A stretch of DNA of 64,000 nucleotides from an uncultured bacterium (GTDB lineage Bacteria > Bacillota > Clostridia > Lachnospirales > Lachnospiraceae), in NCBI GenBank assembly GCA_947383005.1, contig CANDBT010000009.1, positions 1 through 64,000 on the forward strand, given 5' to 3'. How positions within the stretch are numbered: the stretch's first letter is position 1; the number at the start of each line of letters is the position of its first letter. The notes under the pieces are model-generated. The model saw only the letters and a program-made list of their open reading frames with translations. It searched no databases and had not been told where the DNA came from. The translations under genes and the position numbers were made by a program. Shown piece by piece: positions 52,754-59,477 of the stretch.

Positions 52754-53169
52754 GTACGACCATAAGACCTGAACTATCAGAGAAGAATAAATATTGGATT
52801 GACCGTCACCGTTATTATGAGCTGAAACATTTTTGTTTACAGTATCCTACATGGAAAAAAGCTTATCGAACACTGGATGGAATGAGTAAGAGACCGAACG
52901 ACCATCCAATACTTAGCAAACTCAACGTAGTGAGTGACCCGACCGCTAGATGTGCAGTTACAAAAGCATATCTTGCAGAACGGATAGCGATGATAGAGGA
53001 TGTTGCAGAGGATACGGACGAAGAACTGGCAAGTTACATTTTACATGGGGTAACGGAGGGCTGCTCCTATGACGTATTGCGGGTGAGGTATAATATTCCG
53101 TGCTGTAAGGATATTTATTACGACTTGTACAGACGGTTCTTCTGGCTGCTGAGCAAGGAAAGGGAGTAA
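52750..53169 (+). CDS. Possible phage-type transcription regulator (RinA/ArpU-like)
   Basis: The 139-residue protein is basic and helical. Its end, VTEGCSYDVLRVRYNIPCCK then DIYYDLYRRFFWLLSKE, resembles the sigma-4-like helix-turn-helix end of RinA/ArpU-type late regulators of Firmicute phages (Y-x-RRRFF-x-LL). The start overlaps the previous stop. If it is such an activator, the repeated motif before many downstream genes could be its target; this is inference. Confidence 0.5.
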   Translation: MSTTIRPELSEKNKYWIDRHRYYELKHFCLQYPTWKKAYRTLDGMSKRPNDHPILSKLNVVSDPTARCAVTKAYLAERIAMIEDVAEDTDEELASYILHGVTEGCSYDVLRVRYNIPCCKDIYYDLYRRFFWLLSKERE

Positions 53170-53171
53170 AG

Positions 53172-53205
53172 TTCGCAGAGATTTCATCTCCTTTAATGAA
53201 AGGAG
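53172..53205 (+). promoter_or_regulatory. Intergenic module 1
   Basis: TTCGCA (53172-53177) and CTCCTTTAATGAAAGGAG (53188-53205), the latter a 7-bp hairpin that contains the ribosome site of the next gene. Confidence 0.7.
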
Positions 53206-53214
53206 CGTGAAACT

Positions 53215-53349
53215 ATGAGTGCAATAAAAAGATGGTTTGAAGATCATATTTCAGAGATTACGGACGAGGAATTACTGGAAGGTGGTTATGAACAGGAAGA
53301 GATTGACTTTATGAGAGAGTGCTTTACAGGAAAGAAGATGGAGTCCTAA
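53215..53349 (+). CDS. Small acidic protein, 44 residues
   Basis: MSAIKRWFEDHISEITDEEL continues to a stop at 53347-53349 (end GKKMES). It is helical and acidic with no known domain. Ribosome site AAAGGAG is in module 1. The stop region GAGTCCTAACAGGGGCTC forms a terminator-like hairpin followed by TTTCTTTT, a pattern shared by several genes of the island. Confidence 0.65.
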   Translation: MSAIKRWFEDHISEITDEELLEGGYEQEEIDFMRECFTGKKMES

Positions 53350-53418
53350 CAGGGGCTCTTTCTTTTCTGCTTAGAAAATGTTATAATTAAGCCGATACCT
53401 GATACTTTTTGTTTTATA

Positions 53419-53453
53419 TTTCGCAAATAATACATCGCCCTTTATGAAAGGAG
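53419..53453 (+). promoter_or_regulatory. Intergenic module 2
   Basis: TTTCGCA, TACAT and CCCTTTATGAAAGGAGG in the usual order; CCTTT pairs with AAAGG. Confidence 0.68.
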
Positions 53454-53460
53454 GACACAT

Positions 53461-53658
53461 ATGACGGAACAAGGTTCTAATTTTGAAGAAAAGGAGAAAA
53501 CCGAAATGATGAATGTTCAGGAAGTGGCAAGAATGACCGAATGGCTCAGAGCAAAAGGCATGAGTGATACGGAAATTCTCAACTGTATGAATTACATCGC
53601 TACGGGCGTTGGCTTACCGATGAATGACGAGCCGTCCGAAGTAAAAGAGTCCGAATGA
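53461..53658 (+). CDS. Small hypothetical protein, 65 residues
   Basis: An acidic protein with a helix MNVQEVARMTEWLRAKGMSD then TEILNCMNYIATGVGLP, which has the look of a short helix-turn-helix-like or UBA-like fold. Ribosome site AAAGGAGG. It ends with hairpin GGGTCGCT-taac-AGCGGCTC and TTTTCTTTT. No family is recognised. Confidence 0.65.
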   Translation: MTEQGSNFEEKEKTEMMNVQEVARMTEWLRAKGMSDTEILNCMNYIATGVGLPMNDEPSEVKESE

Positions 53659-53694
53659 TTCAGAGAGAAGGGTCGCTTAACAGCGGCTCTTTTC

Positions 53695-53723
53695 TTTTCG
53701 CAAAATTTACAAAGACTATTATG
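53695..53723 (+). promoter_or_regulatory. Intergenic module 3, before an RNA gene
   Basis: TTTTCGCAAAATTTACAAAG then ACTATTATGAG. Here the motif has no ribosome site or hairpin and leads straight into the tRNA-like gene, so its conserved part is not only a translation signal. Confidence 0.65.
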
Positions 53724-53724
53724 A

Positions 53725-53811
53725 GAAACAGTAGCTCAGTTGGTAGAAGCGAATGAGGAATAGTAGTAATTTGCCCCTCATTAGGTCACAGGTTCGAGTC
53801 CTGTCTGTTTC
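53725..53811 (+). tRNA. tRNA-like gene with abnormal anticodon arm
   Basis: GAAACAG pairs with CTGTTTC as a perfect 7-bp acceptor; TAGCTCAGTTGGTAG is a classic D-arm start, though the arm has one extra A; ACAGG-TTCGAGT-CCTGT is a perfect T arm; AGGTC is a normal variable loop. The anticodon arm is wrong: ATGAGG pairs with CCTCAT around a 17-base loop (AATAGTAGTAATTTGCC) instead of seven. No CCA is encoded. It may be a phage tRNA with an insert, a pseudogene, or a tRNA mimic. Confidence 0.6.
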
Positions 53812-53926
53812 AATGCAATGGATAGATGTCGGTGGAAATCCGATGGTAAGATGCGAATGCGTAGAGTGAAATATCTCTACCTGCCGGGCAACCGTTTCGT
53901 CAGCGTGACCCTGAAGTCATTGCATT
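53812..53926 (+). ncRNA. Structured RNA candidate with tRNA-like outline
   Basis: AATGCAATG and CATTGCATT close a 115-base region directly after the tRNA-like gene. Inside are TCGG/CCGA (53829-53843), GTAGAG-N8-CTCTAC (53861-53880) and TCAG-cgtgacc-CTGA (53900-53914, a 7-base loop like a T arm). TTCTTTTTATTTT follows. It does not match a tRNA, tmRNA or ribozyme that I know. Expression is not proven. Confidence 0.45.
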
Positions 53927-53936
53927 TTCTTTTTAT

Positions 53937-53970
53937 TTTCCGCAAGCGTAACACTCCCTATTATGAGAAA
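53937..53970 (+). promoter_or_regulatory. Intergenic module 4
   Basis: TTCCGCAAGCGTAACACTCC followed by CTATTATGAGAAAACC; the ribosome site AAAGGAG is 7 bases further on and is not in a hairpin. Confidence 0.6.
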
Positions 53971-53993
53971 ACCGTGAAAGGAGATTCAAAAAT

Positions 53994-54356
53994 ATGAGCA
54001 AAGTTATCAATGTAGATTTTCGGACGAAAGAGGAAAAGAGAGCTGCTTTTAAGGCGAAACTTAACGAAAAGATTCAGGATGGTAAAGACTGGTTTATGAG
54101 GAACAAGGAGTACGTGATTACCCTGACTCCTGTAATTGTCGGCGGCGTTACTACGATAGCAAAAGTAGTAAGCAAGCGGGTCAATTTAAGGAAACAGGAA
54201 GAACTGAAAGACTTGTATTGTTATGACCGGTCTTTAGGACATTACTGGAGATTGAGAAGAGAATTGTCAAATAAAGAATGGCTCGAAATTGACCAGCGTA
54301 AGAAAAACGGAGAAAGACTTAGCGATATTTTGGCTGAAATGAAGGTTTTGAAATGA
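53994..54356 (+). CDS. Hypothetical island protein with one membrane segment
   Basis: A 120-residue basic protein: a charged helix (RTKEEKRAAFKAKLNEKIQD), one membrane segment (YVITLTPVIVGGVTTIAKVV) and a C-terminal part DRSLGHYWRLRRELSNKEWL then EIDQRKKNGERLSDILAEMK. The last part recalls a short DNA- or RNA-binding helix bundle, and similar genes occur in Clostridial prophages. GAAAGGAG precedes ATG 53994. Function unknown. Confidence 0.7.
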   Translation: MSKVINVDFRTKEEKRAAFKAKLNEKIQDGKDWFMRNKEYVITLTPVIVGGVTTIAKVVSKRVNLRKQEELKDLYCYDRSLGHYWRLRRELSNKEWLEIDQRKKNGERLSDILAEMKVLK

Positions 54357-54481
54357 GGAACAGAGGGATTGTCGTATACAACGGCTTTTCCTCTTTTTAA
54401 TCTAGCTTAGAAACCAGTACACAGGTGACTGAAAAACATGGTAATTTGGTATCTGAAAAAATCTATGGAAGGAGGAACAGT

Positions 54482-54700
54482 ATGCTAACGGTTGTTATAT
54501 TTATCACAGGTTTTCTTGTTGGGTGCGTTATTACAGTTGCAATCTTTAAACAGAAATGTGTTGGGGCTTTACGGGTTGATACATCTGATCCGGACGGCCC
54601 TTTTATATTTCTTGAAGCATCTAAGAGTATCGACTTTATCGCATCAAAAAAATCGGTCATGCTGGAAGTAAATCTCAAAAACTATATTTCGCATGACTAA
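54482..54700 (+). CDS. Single-pass membrane protein, 72 residues
   Basis: One N-terminal membrane helix (MLTVVIFITGFLVGCVITVA) is followed by a small domain, GALRVDTSDPDGPFIFLEAS then KKSVMLEVNLKNYISHD, which is a pattern of short phage proteins of unknown role. GGAGGAACAGT lies before ATG 54482. The last codons (TTTCGCATGACTAACAG) overlap the next intergenic module. Confidence 0.7.
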   Translation: MLTVVIFITGFLVGCVITVAIFKQKCVGALRVDTSDPDGPFIFLEASKSIDFIASKKSVMLEVNLKNYISHD

Positions 54701-54719
54701 CAGTTCCTTTTATGGAAGC
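54687..54719 (+). promoter_or_regulatory. Intergenic module 5, overlapping a coding end
   Basis: TTTCGCATGACTAACAG is still coding; TTCCTTTTATGGAAG follows and can form TTCC/GGAA. The next ribosome site (AAAGGAG) lies 21 bases downstream. Confidence 0.6.
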
Positions 54720-54748
54720 TAAAAACTTGGTAGCGAAAGGAGAAAAAT

Positions 54749-55195
54749 ATGAACGAAGACATTATCACAATGTTGGACGAACAGATTAAGGCCGAACTCG
54801 GAGGTTTATCCGGTCTTGCAGTAGGAAGCAAGGAACATACGGAGGCAATAGAGGGTTTAGCCAAGCTGTACCGGTTAAGAATCGACGATTCTAAGGCTGC
54901 AATGGAGTACAACAAAGAGATTGATGACGAAAATTTCAGACGTGACCAGATGGAGCAGGAGAAAACGCAACATCAGGAACAGGTGGAAAGAGAAGAACAA
55001 TCTCGGAAGGAACAACTTTCAGAGCAGAAGAAGGATCGTTATATAAAGATTGGTATTGCTGCGGCTGAGCTTATGGTGCCGCTGGTGTTCTTTGCCAAAA
55101 TTTATCAGATGGGATATGATCTGGAAAAGGACGGCACGTTTACGGTTCAAACATTGAAGAACTTGATTCGGTTCGTTAAACCGACCAAACGATAA
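54749..55195 (+). CDS. Coiled-coil phage-type protein with one membrane segment
   Basis: The 148-residue protein has a globular N-terminal part (KAELGGLSGLAVGSKEHTEA), a long Glu/Gln coiled coil (RRDQMEQEKTQHQEQVEREE), a weak membrane segment (IGIAAAELMVPLVFFAKIYQ) and a tail FTVQTLKNLIRFVKPTKR. This layout is common among uncharacterised prophage proteins of Lachnospiraceae. GAAAGGAG precedes ATG 54749. The transcript may end at GAAGGCGT...GCGCCTTTTC (55223-55250). Confidence 0.7.
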   Translation: MNEDIITMLDEQIKAELGGLSGLAVGSKEHTEAIEGLAKLYRLRIDDSKAAMEYNKEIDDENFRRDQMEQEKTQHQEQVEREEQSRKEQLSEQKKDRYIKIGIAAAELMVPLVFFAKIYQMGYDLEKDGTFTVQTLKNLIRFVKPTKR

Positions 55196-55252
55196 GAGTT
55201 TAAGATTCCAAAGCGAGAAGGCGTGATATTTACAGCGCCTTTTCGTTTTTCC

Positions 55253-55284
55253 TTCGCTAAAATTGCATATTCTCTTATGGAGAT
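55253..55284 (+). promoter_or_regulatory. Intergenic module 6
   Basis: TTCGCTAAAATTGCATATTC then TCTTATGGAGATA; TCTC pairs with GAGA. The ribosome site of the next gene is 75 bases downstream. Confidence 0.55.
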
Positions 55285-55370
55285 ACAAAGAGCTCTTTAA
55301 TCTCTTAACTTAACTATGAAAAGGGTGTATGATATGTAGTGCACTCCAAGTTACGAAAGGAGATAATAAT

Positions 55371-55685
55371 ATGAGCCAAATAATTAAACCGGAGGGTATT
55401 GAGTTGATGGAATACCTGAACGAAGGGTATGCAATTTGCAACAAATGCGGAGCAGTTATGGACCGCAGGGAACATCCCAGGGGTGGAAATGATATTTATA
55501 CCTGCCCATCATGTGGTTGGAATGTAGACGTGATGGATTATGAGTACGAAGATGATGATGAGGAAGAAGAATGGACAGAAGAAATGCTCGATATGTACGC
55601 AGGAAATGTACCGCCAGATGGATGTAGAGCCTGTGGAGGTCCTTATCCGAGCTGTAAATTGTCATGCCCAGCATTTGACGAGTAA
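55371..55685 (+). CDS. Zinc-ribbon protein with acidic linker
   Basis: A 104-residue protein with two Cys pairs (CNKCGAVMDRRE and CPSCGW) that form a zinc ribbon, an acidic stretch (DYEYEDDDEEEEWTEEM) and a C-terminal Cys cluster (CRACGGPYPSCKLSC). It may bind DNA or a protein. GAAAGGAG precedes ATG 55371; the frame from 55329 has no ribosome site. The hairpin AAGTCCT-gacg-AGGGCTT with T run follows. Confidence 0.72.
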   Translation: MSQIIKPEGIELMEYLNEGYAICNKCGAVMDRREHPRGGNDIYTCPSCGWNVDVMDYEYEDDDEEEEWTEEMLDMYAGNVPPDGCRACGGPYPSCKLSCPAFDE

Positions 55686-55727
55686 TATTAGGGAGAGGAA
55701 GTCCTGACGAGGGCTTTTTCTCTTGCA

Positions 55728-55763
55728 TTTTCGCATTTTATACAACTCCTTTAATGAAAGGAG
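55728..55763 (+). promoter_or_regulatory. Intergenic module 7
   Basis: TTTTCGCATTTTATACAA then CTCCTTTAATGAAAGGAG, the complete form with a 7-bp hairpin that covers the ribosome site. Confidence 0.75.
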
Positions 55764-55773
55764 AGTGAGTTTT

Positions 55774-56001
55774 ATGAGAAATAAAGTATTGAGTTTTATC
55801 CACGATAAGAAGGCTTATAATCTTGGACAGTATTTAACAAATGGTGGACTGATTTTGGTGTCTGTAGGAGTCGTATCAGCACTGATAGGAAATCAAATAA
55901 GAATAAATGCTGTTGATGAGAGGGTTATTATTGGTGGAGAACTTCTTGAAAAGTATTTTAATGAAGTTTACAAAACTGTTATCGAAAAGATGGAGTCCTA
56001 A
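55774..56001 (+). CDS. Single-pass membrane protein, 75 residues
   Basis: A short basic head (MRNKVLSFIHDKKAYNLGQY), one membrane helix (GGLILVSVGVVSALIG) and a tail ending EKMES. The end of the gene, GAGTCCTAACAAGGGCTC, is the island's typical hairpin. It may belong to a group of small paralogous membrane proteins of the island (with 58674 and 58419). Confidence 0.68.
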   Translation: MRNKVLSFIHDKKAYNLGQYLTNGGLILVSVGVVSALIGNQIRINAVDERVIIGGELLEKYFNEVYKTVIEKMES

Positions 56002-56040
56002 CAAGGGCTCTTTCTCTTGCGTTTTGGGAGAATAAATAGA

Positions 56041-56403
56041 ATGAGGTATCATTACAAGAAGCCAACGATGCCACGGACAAAGTTTGGCAGGTGTTATATT
56101 TGTGATCATCCGGTTTACAATAGTTGTACTCTATTTGAGATAAGTGGGAAAGGTCTCGCTGTGATCCAGCAGCGATTTGATAAAGAAACAAAAAGTACCT
56201 GGTGGGGTGAGATAGACCAGTGGCTTACTGCTGAGCTATATTTGCATCCGCAATTTAAAGTATACTTTGATAAACGTGCAGGTACTTGTACGGACGATGG
56301 TTTATATCCTACTGTGACAGTCCGGCAAATTATGTGGGCATTGAAGATGAAGCCTATTAAGCGTGAACGATGGGAAACGGTCTTTGACAGACGTGATATT
56401 TAG
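56041..56403 (+). CDS. Hypothetical protein with Cys-rich knuckle
   Basis: A 120-residue protein with RCYICDHPVYNSC (possible zinc site), then a mixed region (FEISGKGLAVIQQRFDKETK, STWWGEIDQWLTAEL) and a basic end. No family is recognised. ATG 56041 with GGGAG upstream is preferred; TTG 56017 would extend it by eight residues. The module before it is incomplete (CTTGCG only). Confidence 0.62.
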   Translation: MRYHYKKPTMPRTKFGRCYICDHPVYNSCTLFEISGKGLAVIQQRFDKETKSTWWGEIDQWLTAELYLHPQFKVYFDKRAGTCTDDGLYPTVTVRQIMWALKMKPIKRERWETVFDRRDI

Positions 56404-56436
56404 ACGCAAGATTTACAACCTCTTTAATGAAAGGAG
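56403..56436 (+). promoter_or_regulatory. Intergenic module 8
   Basis: GACGCAAGATTTACAACC then TCTTTAATGAAAGGAGG; CTTT pairs with AAAG. Confidence 0.68.
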
Positions 56437-56445
56437 GATGAAACA

Positions 56446-56703
56446 ATGACAAAAACAGGTTTTCATACATACGACATTTTTAATAATAAGGATGTGATAA
56501 CGAGATGGAAATATTTCAATTTCTGTCACAAGAAAGCTTTAAACTGCGGTCTTGTATGCAAATGTATTATCAAAGACTCAGTACCAAGGCTTGAACTGTG
56601 GGGAACGAAATATCAGTTTCTCAAATATTATTTACAGACCTTGACGAAATGTCAATATAAATTGGATGGCGTTAGACGTTGTATATCGTTCTTATTCGAG
56701 TGA
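56446..56703 (+). CDS. Hypothetical island protein, 85 residues
   Basis: A basic protein with aromatic residues (FHTYDIFNNKDVITRWKYFN, FLKYYLQTLTKCQYKLDGVR). No motif is recognised. AAAGGAGG at proper distance. The frame ends at GGCCCTAACAAGGGCTC, again the hairpin used by neighbours. Confidence 0.62.
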   Translation: MTKTGFHTYDIFNNKDVITRWKYFNFCHKKALNCGLVCKCIIKDSVPRLELWGTKYQFLKYYLQTLTKCQYKLDGVRRCISFLFE

Positions 56704-56728
56704 AGGAAGGCCCTAACAAGGGCTCTTT

Positions 56729-56762
56729 CTTTTCGCATTTTATACATTCTCCTTTATGAAAA
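56729..56762 (+). promoter_or_regulatory. Intergenic module 9
   Basis: TTTTCGCATTTTATACATTC then TCCTTTATGAAAACC. The ribosome site (AAAGGAG) comes 13 bases later, outside the motif. Confidence 0.65.
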
Positions 56763-56789
56763 CCATAGACCGAAAGGAGAAAAAGAGGT

Positions 56790-57008
56790 ATGGACGAGAT
56801 GAACATTATATCAAAATTCACAACAGCGCTTGTGTCAAAAGTCGCAAAGGTGATTATCAAAAAGAAGTTGGGTGTAGATATGGATATCCGGCTTAAAGAA
56901 ATGAAGGTCACTATCAACGACGGAACCACACACGCACATTTGGATATTGATGTGGAGCTTAGTAAGGAAGAACTGAAGAAGTTACTGAAGGAAAGTGGTT
57001 TTGATTAA
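56790..57008 (+). CDS. Hypothetical island protein, 72 residues
   Basis: Starts with a basic amphipathic helix (IISKFTTALVSKVAKVIIKK) followed by a beta part (VDMDIRLKEMKVTINDGTTH, AHLDIDVELSKEELKKLL). It could lie on the membrane surface. No known family. Hairpin GAGCCT-gtaaca-AGGGCTC with T run ends the unit. Confidence 0.66.
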   Translation: MDEMNIISKFTTALVSKVAKVIIKKKLGVDMDIRLKEMKVTINDGTTHAHLDIDVELSKEELKKLLKESGFD

Positions 57009-57040
57009 AGAGCATGAGCCTGTAACAAGGGCTCTTTCTC

Positions 57041-57077
57041 TTTTCGTTATATTTACAAGTCCTTTAATGAAAGGAGC
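57041..57077 (+). promoter_or_regulatory. Intergenic module 10
   Basis: TTTTCGTTATATTTACAAGT then CCTTTAATGAAAGGAG; TCCTTT pairs with AAAGGA. Confidence 0.72.
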
Positions 57078-57085
57078 GTGATTAT

Positions 57086-57607
57086 ATGAAAATCATAACT
57101 ATTTGTGGGAGCTATAAGTATAAGTCCGAAATGATAAGTGTATATCAGCAGCTTACTGATTTGGGATATATTGTGTTATTCCCAGCTATGGGATGTGAGC
57201 GACACGACAAGAAATGGTATCTTGAATTGCATACAGAAAAGATTGCAATGTCTGATGCTATATTTGTGGTGGATATCGATCATTATGATTGGTGTGCCAG
57301 AGAAGAATTCAGAGACTGCAAAGACGATTGCTCTTTTAAGTTTGTTATGAGGGACGAAAACAAAATTGCAGTTATCAGTACATTGGCACAGCTTCGCAAA
57401 TTACCTCATATTGAAAATTCAATCATACGTTCGTCGTATCTCATTGATTTTGAGAAGTGTCTGCGGATTGGCATAGATGCTATTGAACTTTGCTGGTATG
57501 GCGAAGAATTTGAGAAGGTTGCATCTGGTGATTTATATTTTGAACTGTATGGTTGGGATTGCGATTCGATTGTGGTGTTAAACCCGGATGCTGTAATCCA
57601 GAGATAA
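57086..57607 (+). CDS. Nucleoside 2-deoxyribosyltransferase-like protein
   Basis: The first ~85 residues resemble the nucleoside deoxyribosyltransferase / DUF4406 group: IITICGSYKYKSEMISVYQQ, then LGYIVLFPA, and LHTEKIAMSDAIFVVDID, where the His-x-x-Lys-Ile and Ser-Asp-Ala are usual. The typical S/T-E-x-x-x-E ending is altered (WCAREEFRDC). The remaining ~85 residues are unlike the family. Phages use such enzymes in nucleotide salvage. It is the largest enzyme-like gene in this part of the island. Confidence 0.6.
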   Translation: MKIITICGSYKYKSEMISVYQQLTDLGYIVLFPAMGCERHDKKWYLELHTEKIAMSDAIFVVDIDHYDWCAREEFRDCKDDCSFKFVMRDENKIAVISTLAQLRKLPHIENSIIRSSYLIDFEKCLRIGIDAIELCWYGEEFEKVASGDLYFELYGWDCDSIVVLNPDAVIQR

Positions 57608-57632
57608 AGTTTAGAATTGAAAGGAGAAAACA

Positions 57633-58388
57633 ATGAACAAATTTCTAAGAAAGGCATCTCCCACAATCTTAACCGGTTTGGGGGTAATTGGTGTGGTTGG
57701 TACTGCCGTTTTGTCGGTACGGGCTACGCCCAAAGCACTGGCACTTATCAAAGTAAAGAAAGACGAGCTGAAAACAGACAAGCTCACGCCTCAGGAACTT
57801 GTGGAGGCGACTTGGAAATGTTATATTCCATCGGCTTTGGTTGGAGTATCCACGATTGCCTGCATTATTGGCATTGGTGTTTTGGATAGGCGCAATCAGG
57901 CAGCATTAACCAGTGCTTACGCCATGCTTAATGAATCCTACAAACAGTACCGACAGGCGGCGAAGAAAGTTTACGGTGAAGATGCCGATAATAAGATTCA
58001 CGCAGAAATGGCGAAAGATGCACAAGTTGCTTCGTATGATTGGGGTTACCAGGTTTATAACATGGACATGGACCCTGAGAGCGAGCAGGTACTTTTCTAT
58101 GATCTTACATCAAAGAAGTATTTTACCACAACAATGGCGGCTGTATTAAATGCCCAATATCATGTAAACCGAAATCTCGCAATAAGAGGGGATTGTTCTT
58201 TGAATGAATATTTATCATTTCTTGGGGTTGAAGGGATAGATAAGGGCGATGAGATGGGTTGGGAAATAAGCTATATGGTCGAAGAGATGGACTGCTACTG
58301 GTTAGACTTTGATAATCAGAAAACAACCTTAGAAGACGGTCTCGAATGTATCGTTATAGACACCATGGCACTTACGAAATTTGAATAA
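57633..58388 (+). CDS. DUF6353-like membrane protein, paralogue 1
   Basis: The 251-residue protein has two membrane helices (ILTGLGVIGVVGTAVLSVRA and VGVSTIACIIGIGVLDRR) separated by ATPKALALIKVKKDELKTDK and WKCYIPSAL, then a coiled region (ALTSAYAMLNESYKQYRQAA) and a globular C-terminus with GDEMGWEISYMVEEMDCYWL. The RATPKAL motif, WKCYIP and EYR helix are shared with paralogue 2 (60078), more weakly with 63010. GAAAGGAG precedes ATG 57633. Role unknown. Confidence 0.75.
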   Translation: MNKFLRKASPTILTGLGVIGVVGTAVLSVRATPKALALIKVKKDELKTDKLTPQELVEATWKCYIPSALVGVSTIACIIGIGVLDRRNQAALTSAYAMLNESYKQYRQAAKKVYGEDADNKIHAEMAKDAQVASYDWGYQVYNMDMDPESEQVLFYDLTSKKYFTTTMAAVLNAQYHVNRNLAIRGDCSLNEYLSFLGVEGIDKGDEMGWEISYMVEEMDCYWLDFDNQKTTLEDGLECIVIDTMALTKFE

Positions 58389-58418
58389 TTTGTAAAAATG
58401 GAAAGGAAGTAACACCTT

Positions 58419-58628
58419 ATGGAAGATAAAAAATTGACAAGGGAAGACATCGTGGATGTTGCGGTAGGTGTTGGAATTATATTTATGACTGGGTTTGTCG
58501 CATACAAGCTTGGTGTGGACAGTGGCAAAAAGCAGTATCAGAAGACTATGATAAGGCTTGCCAGAAAGAACGGTGAGATATGGCGTATCGTCGATAGAGA
58601 CCACAGACTTACGGTAACATATTTCTAA
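58419..58628 (+). CDS. Single-pass membrane protein, 69 residues
   Basis: A charged head, one membrane helix (IVDVAVGVGIIFMTGFVAYK) and a basic tail (KKQYQKTMIRLARKNGEIWR). No family known. GGAAAGGAAG lies upstream of ATG 58419. Confidence 0.65.
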   Translation: MEDKKLTREDIVDVAVGVGIIFMTGFVAYKLGVDSGKKQYQKTMIRLARKNGEIWRIVDRDHRLTVTYF

Positions 58629-58663
58629 ATCGCAAAATTTACAATCACTATTATGGAAAGGAG
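58628..58663 (+). promoter_or_regulatory. Intergenic module 11
   Basis: AATCGCAAAATTTACAATCA then CTATTATGGAAAGGAGG, starting at the stop codon of the previous gene. The 5' pairing arm is lost. Confidence 0.65.
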
Positions 58664-58673
58664 GTAACGCTTT

Positions 58674-58841
58674 ATGGGAAGAAGCAGCATCATTAAAGTT
58701 CTTGGAACGGTAGTGACCGTAGTTGGATTGGCAGCAAATTTGTTATCCGACTGGGTTAAAGACCAGCAGATGAACGAAAAGATCGAGGAAAAAGTAAATG
58801 AGGCGATTGCCAAAAGAGATAATGAAAAGGAGGAGTCCTAA
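58674..58841 (+). CDS. Single-pass membrane protein, 55 residues
   Basis: MGRSSIIKVLGTVVTVVGLA forms a membrane helix that continues into ANLLSDWVKDQQMNEKIEEK, a charged helix ending EKEES. The stop lies in the hairpin GAGTCCTAACAGGGGCTC. AAAGGAGG before ATG 58674. Function unknown. Confidence 0.65.
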   Translation: MGRSSIIKVLGTVVTVVGLAANLLSDWVKDQQMNEKIEEKVNEAIAKRDNEKEES

Positions 58842-58877
58842 CAGGGGCTCTTCTTTTCTGTTTCGCAGGAGGAAATT

Positions 58878-59180
58878 ATGGACAATCGTGTGGTATCGGC
58901 CATTGAGGATTATATTTTTGACCTGATAGATCCTCAAAGAAATTGGCCTACGCATTACTTTAAACAAGTAAGTTTTTCAAGATGTGCCGCAGGAGAAATA
59001 CTCAAACTTGTCAAAAGGGCATCCTCTCTTCAGAAATCTATTGATGTGGTTTCTAATTTCAGCACCAAGATGAAAAATTTCGCATCGATGGATCACGATG
59101 ATAAGGAGGATGCACAGATTTTCTCTGTGGCATATGAAGTAGCAACTGATATTTTAGACATTCTAAACGCAATGAAATGA
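58878..59180 (+). CDS. Hypothetical island protein, 100 residues
   Basis: A helical protein: VVSAIEDYIFDLIDPQRNWP, AAGEILKLVKRASSLQKSID and AYEVATDILDILNAMK. No motif is recognised. TTTCGCAGGAGG, a shortened form of the module, precedes ATG 58878. It ends 10 bases before the next gene. Confidence 0.65.
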   Translation: MDNRVVSAIEDYIFDLIDPQRNWPTHYFKQVSFSRCAAGEILKLVKRASSLQKSIDVVSNFSTKMKNFASMDHDDKEDAQIFSVAYEVATDILDILNAMK

Positions 59181-59190
59181 AAGGAGAGAC

Positions 59191-59412
59191 GTGAAAACAA
59201 TAAGAGGAGCCACGGAAATATCGATTCAGATGGTAAGCGAATTTCAGGCTGGGGATAGAATTTGTGTTGGGGACTATGTAATGACTTGTGTGGAGGTCGT
59301 TGATGGAAAAGCACAATTTCTTATGAATCAGCCCTTAGCGGAGCACCAAGTTACGGGTTTTCTCAACGTCTTAAACTCTCTCGGGGTTCGTCCGTATTTT
59401 TCAATAGGTTAA
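59191..59412 (+). CDS. Short relative of the DUF6273 protein
   Basis: The 73-residue product looks like the two ends of the next gene's product joined: a beta N-terminus (FQAGDRICVGDYVMTCVEVV, DGKAQFLMNQPLAEH against TDKGILFLFDEVIARH) and then directly FLNVLNSLGVRPYFSIG against SGGVRPEFWLV. The DNA GGGGTTCGTCCG is identical in both. It may be an internal deletion product of a duplicate. Start is GTG 59191 after AAAGGAGAG. Confidence 0.6.
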   Translation: MKTIRGATEISIQMVSEFQAGDRICVGDYVMTCVEVVDGKAQFLMNQPLAEHQVTGFLNVLNSLGVRPYFSIG

Positions 59413-59477
59413 TTTGAATTTTTTAGATACTTTATATTTTTAACAGGCAAATCAAAACTGAAAAGGAGAAAACAATT

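Noticed and set aside
53725-53811. Ordinary tRNA with assigned amino acid
   Set aside because: The anticodon loop is 17 bases long, so no anticodon can be named.
53812-53926. Hammerhead ribozyme on the minus strand (CTGACGAAACG)
   Set aside because: The CUGA and GAAA boxes are present without stem II between them and without a matching cleavage site.
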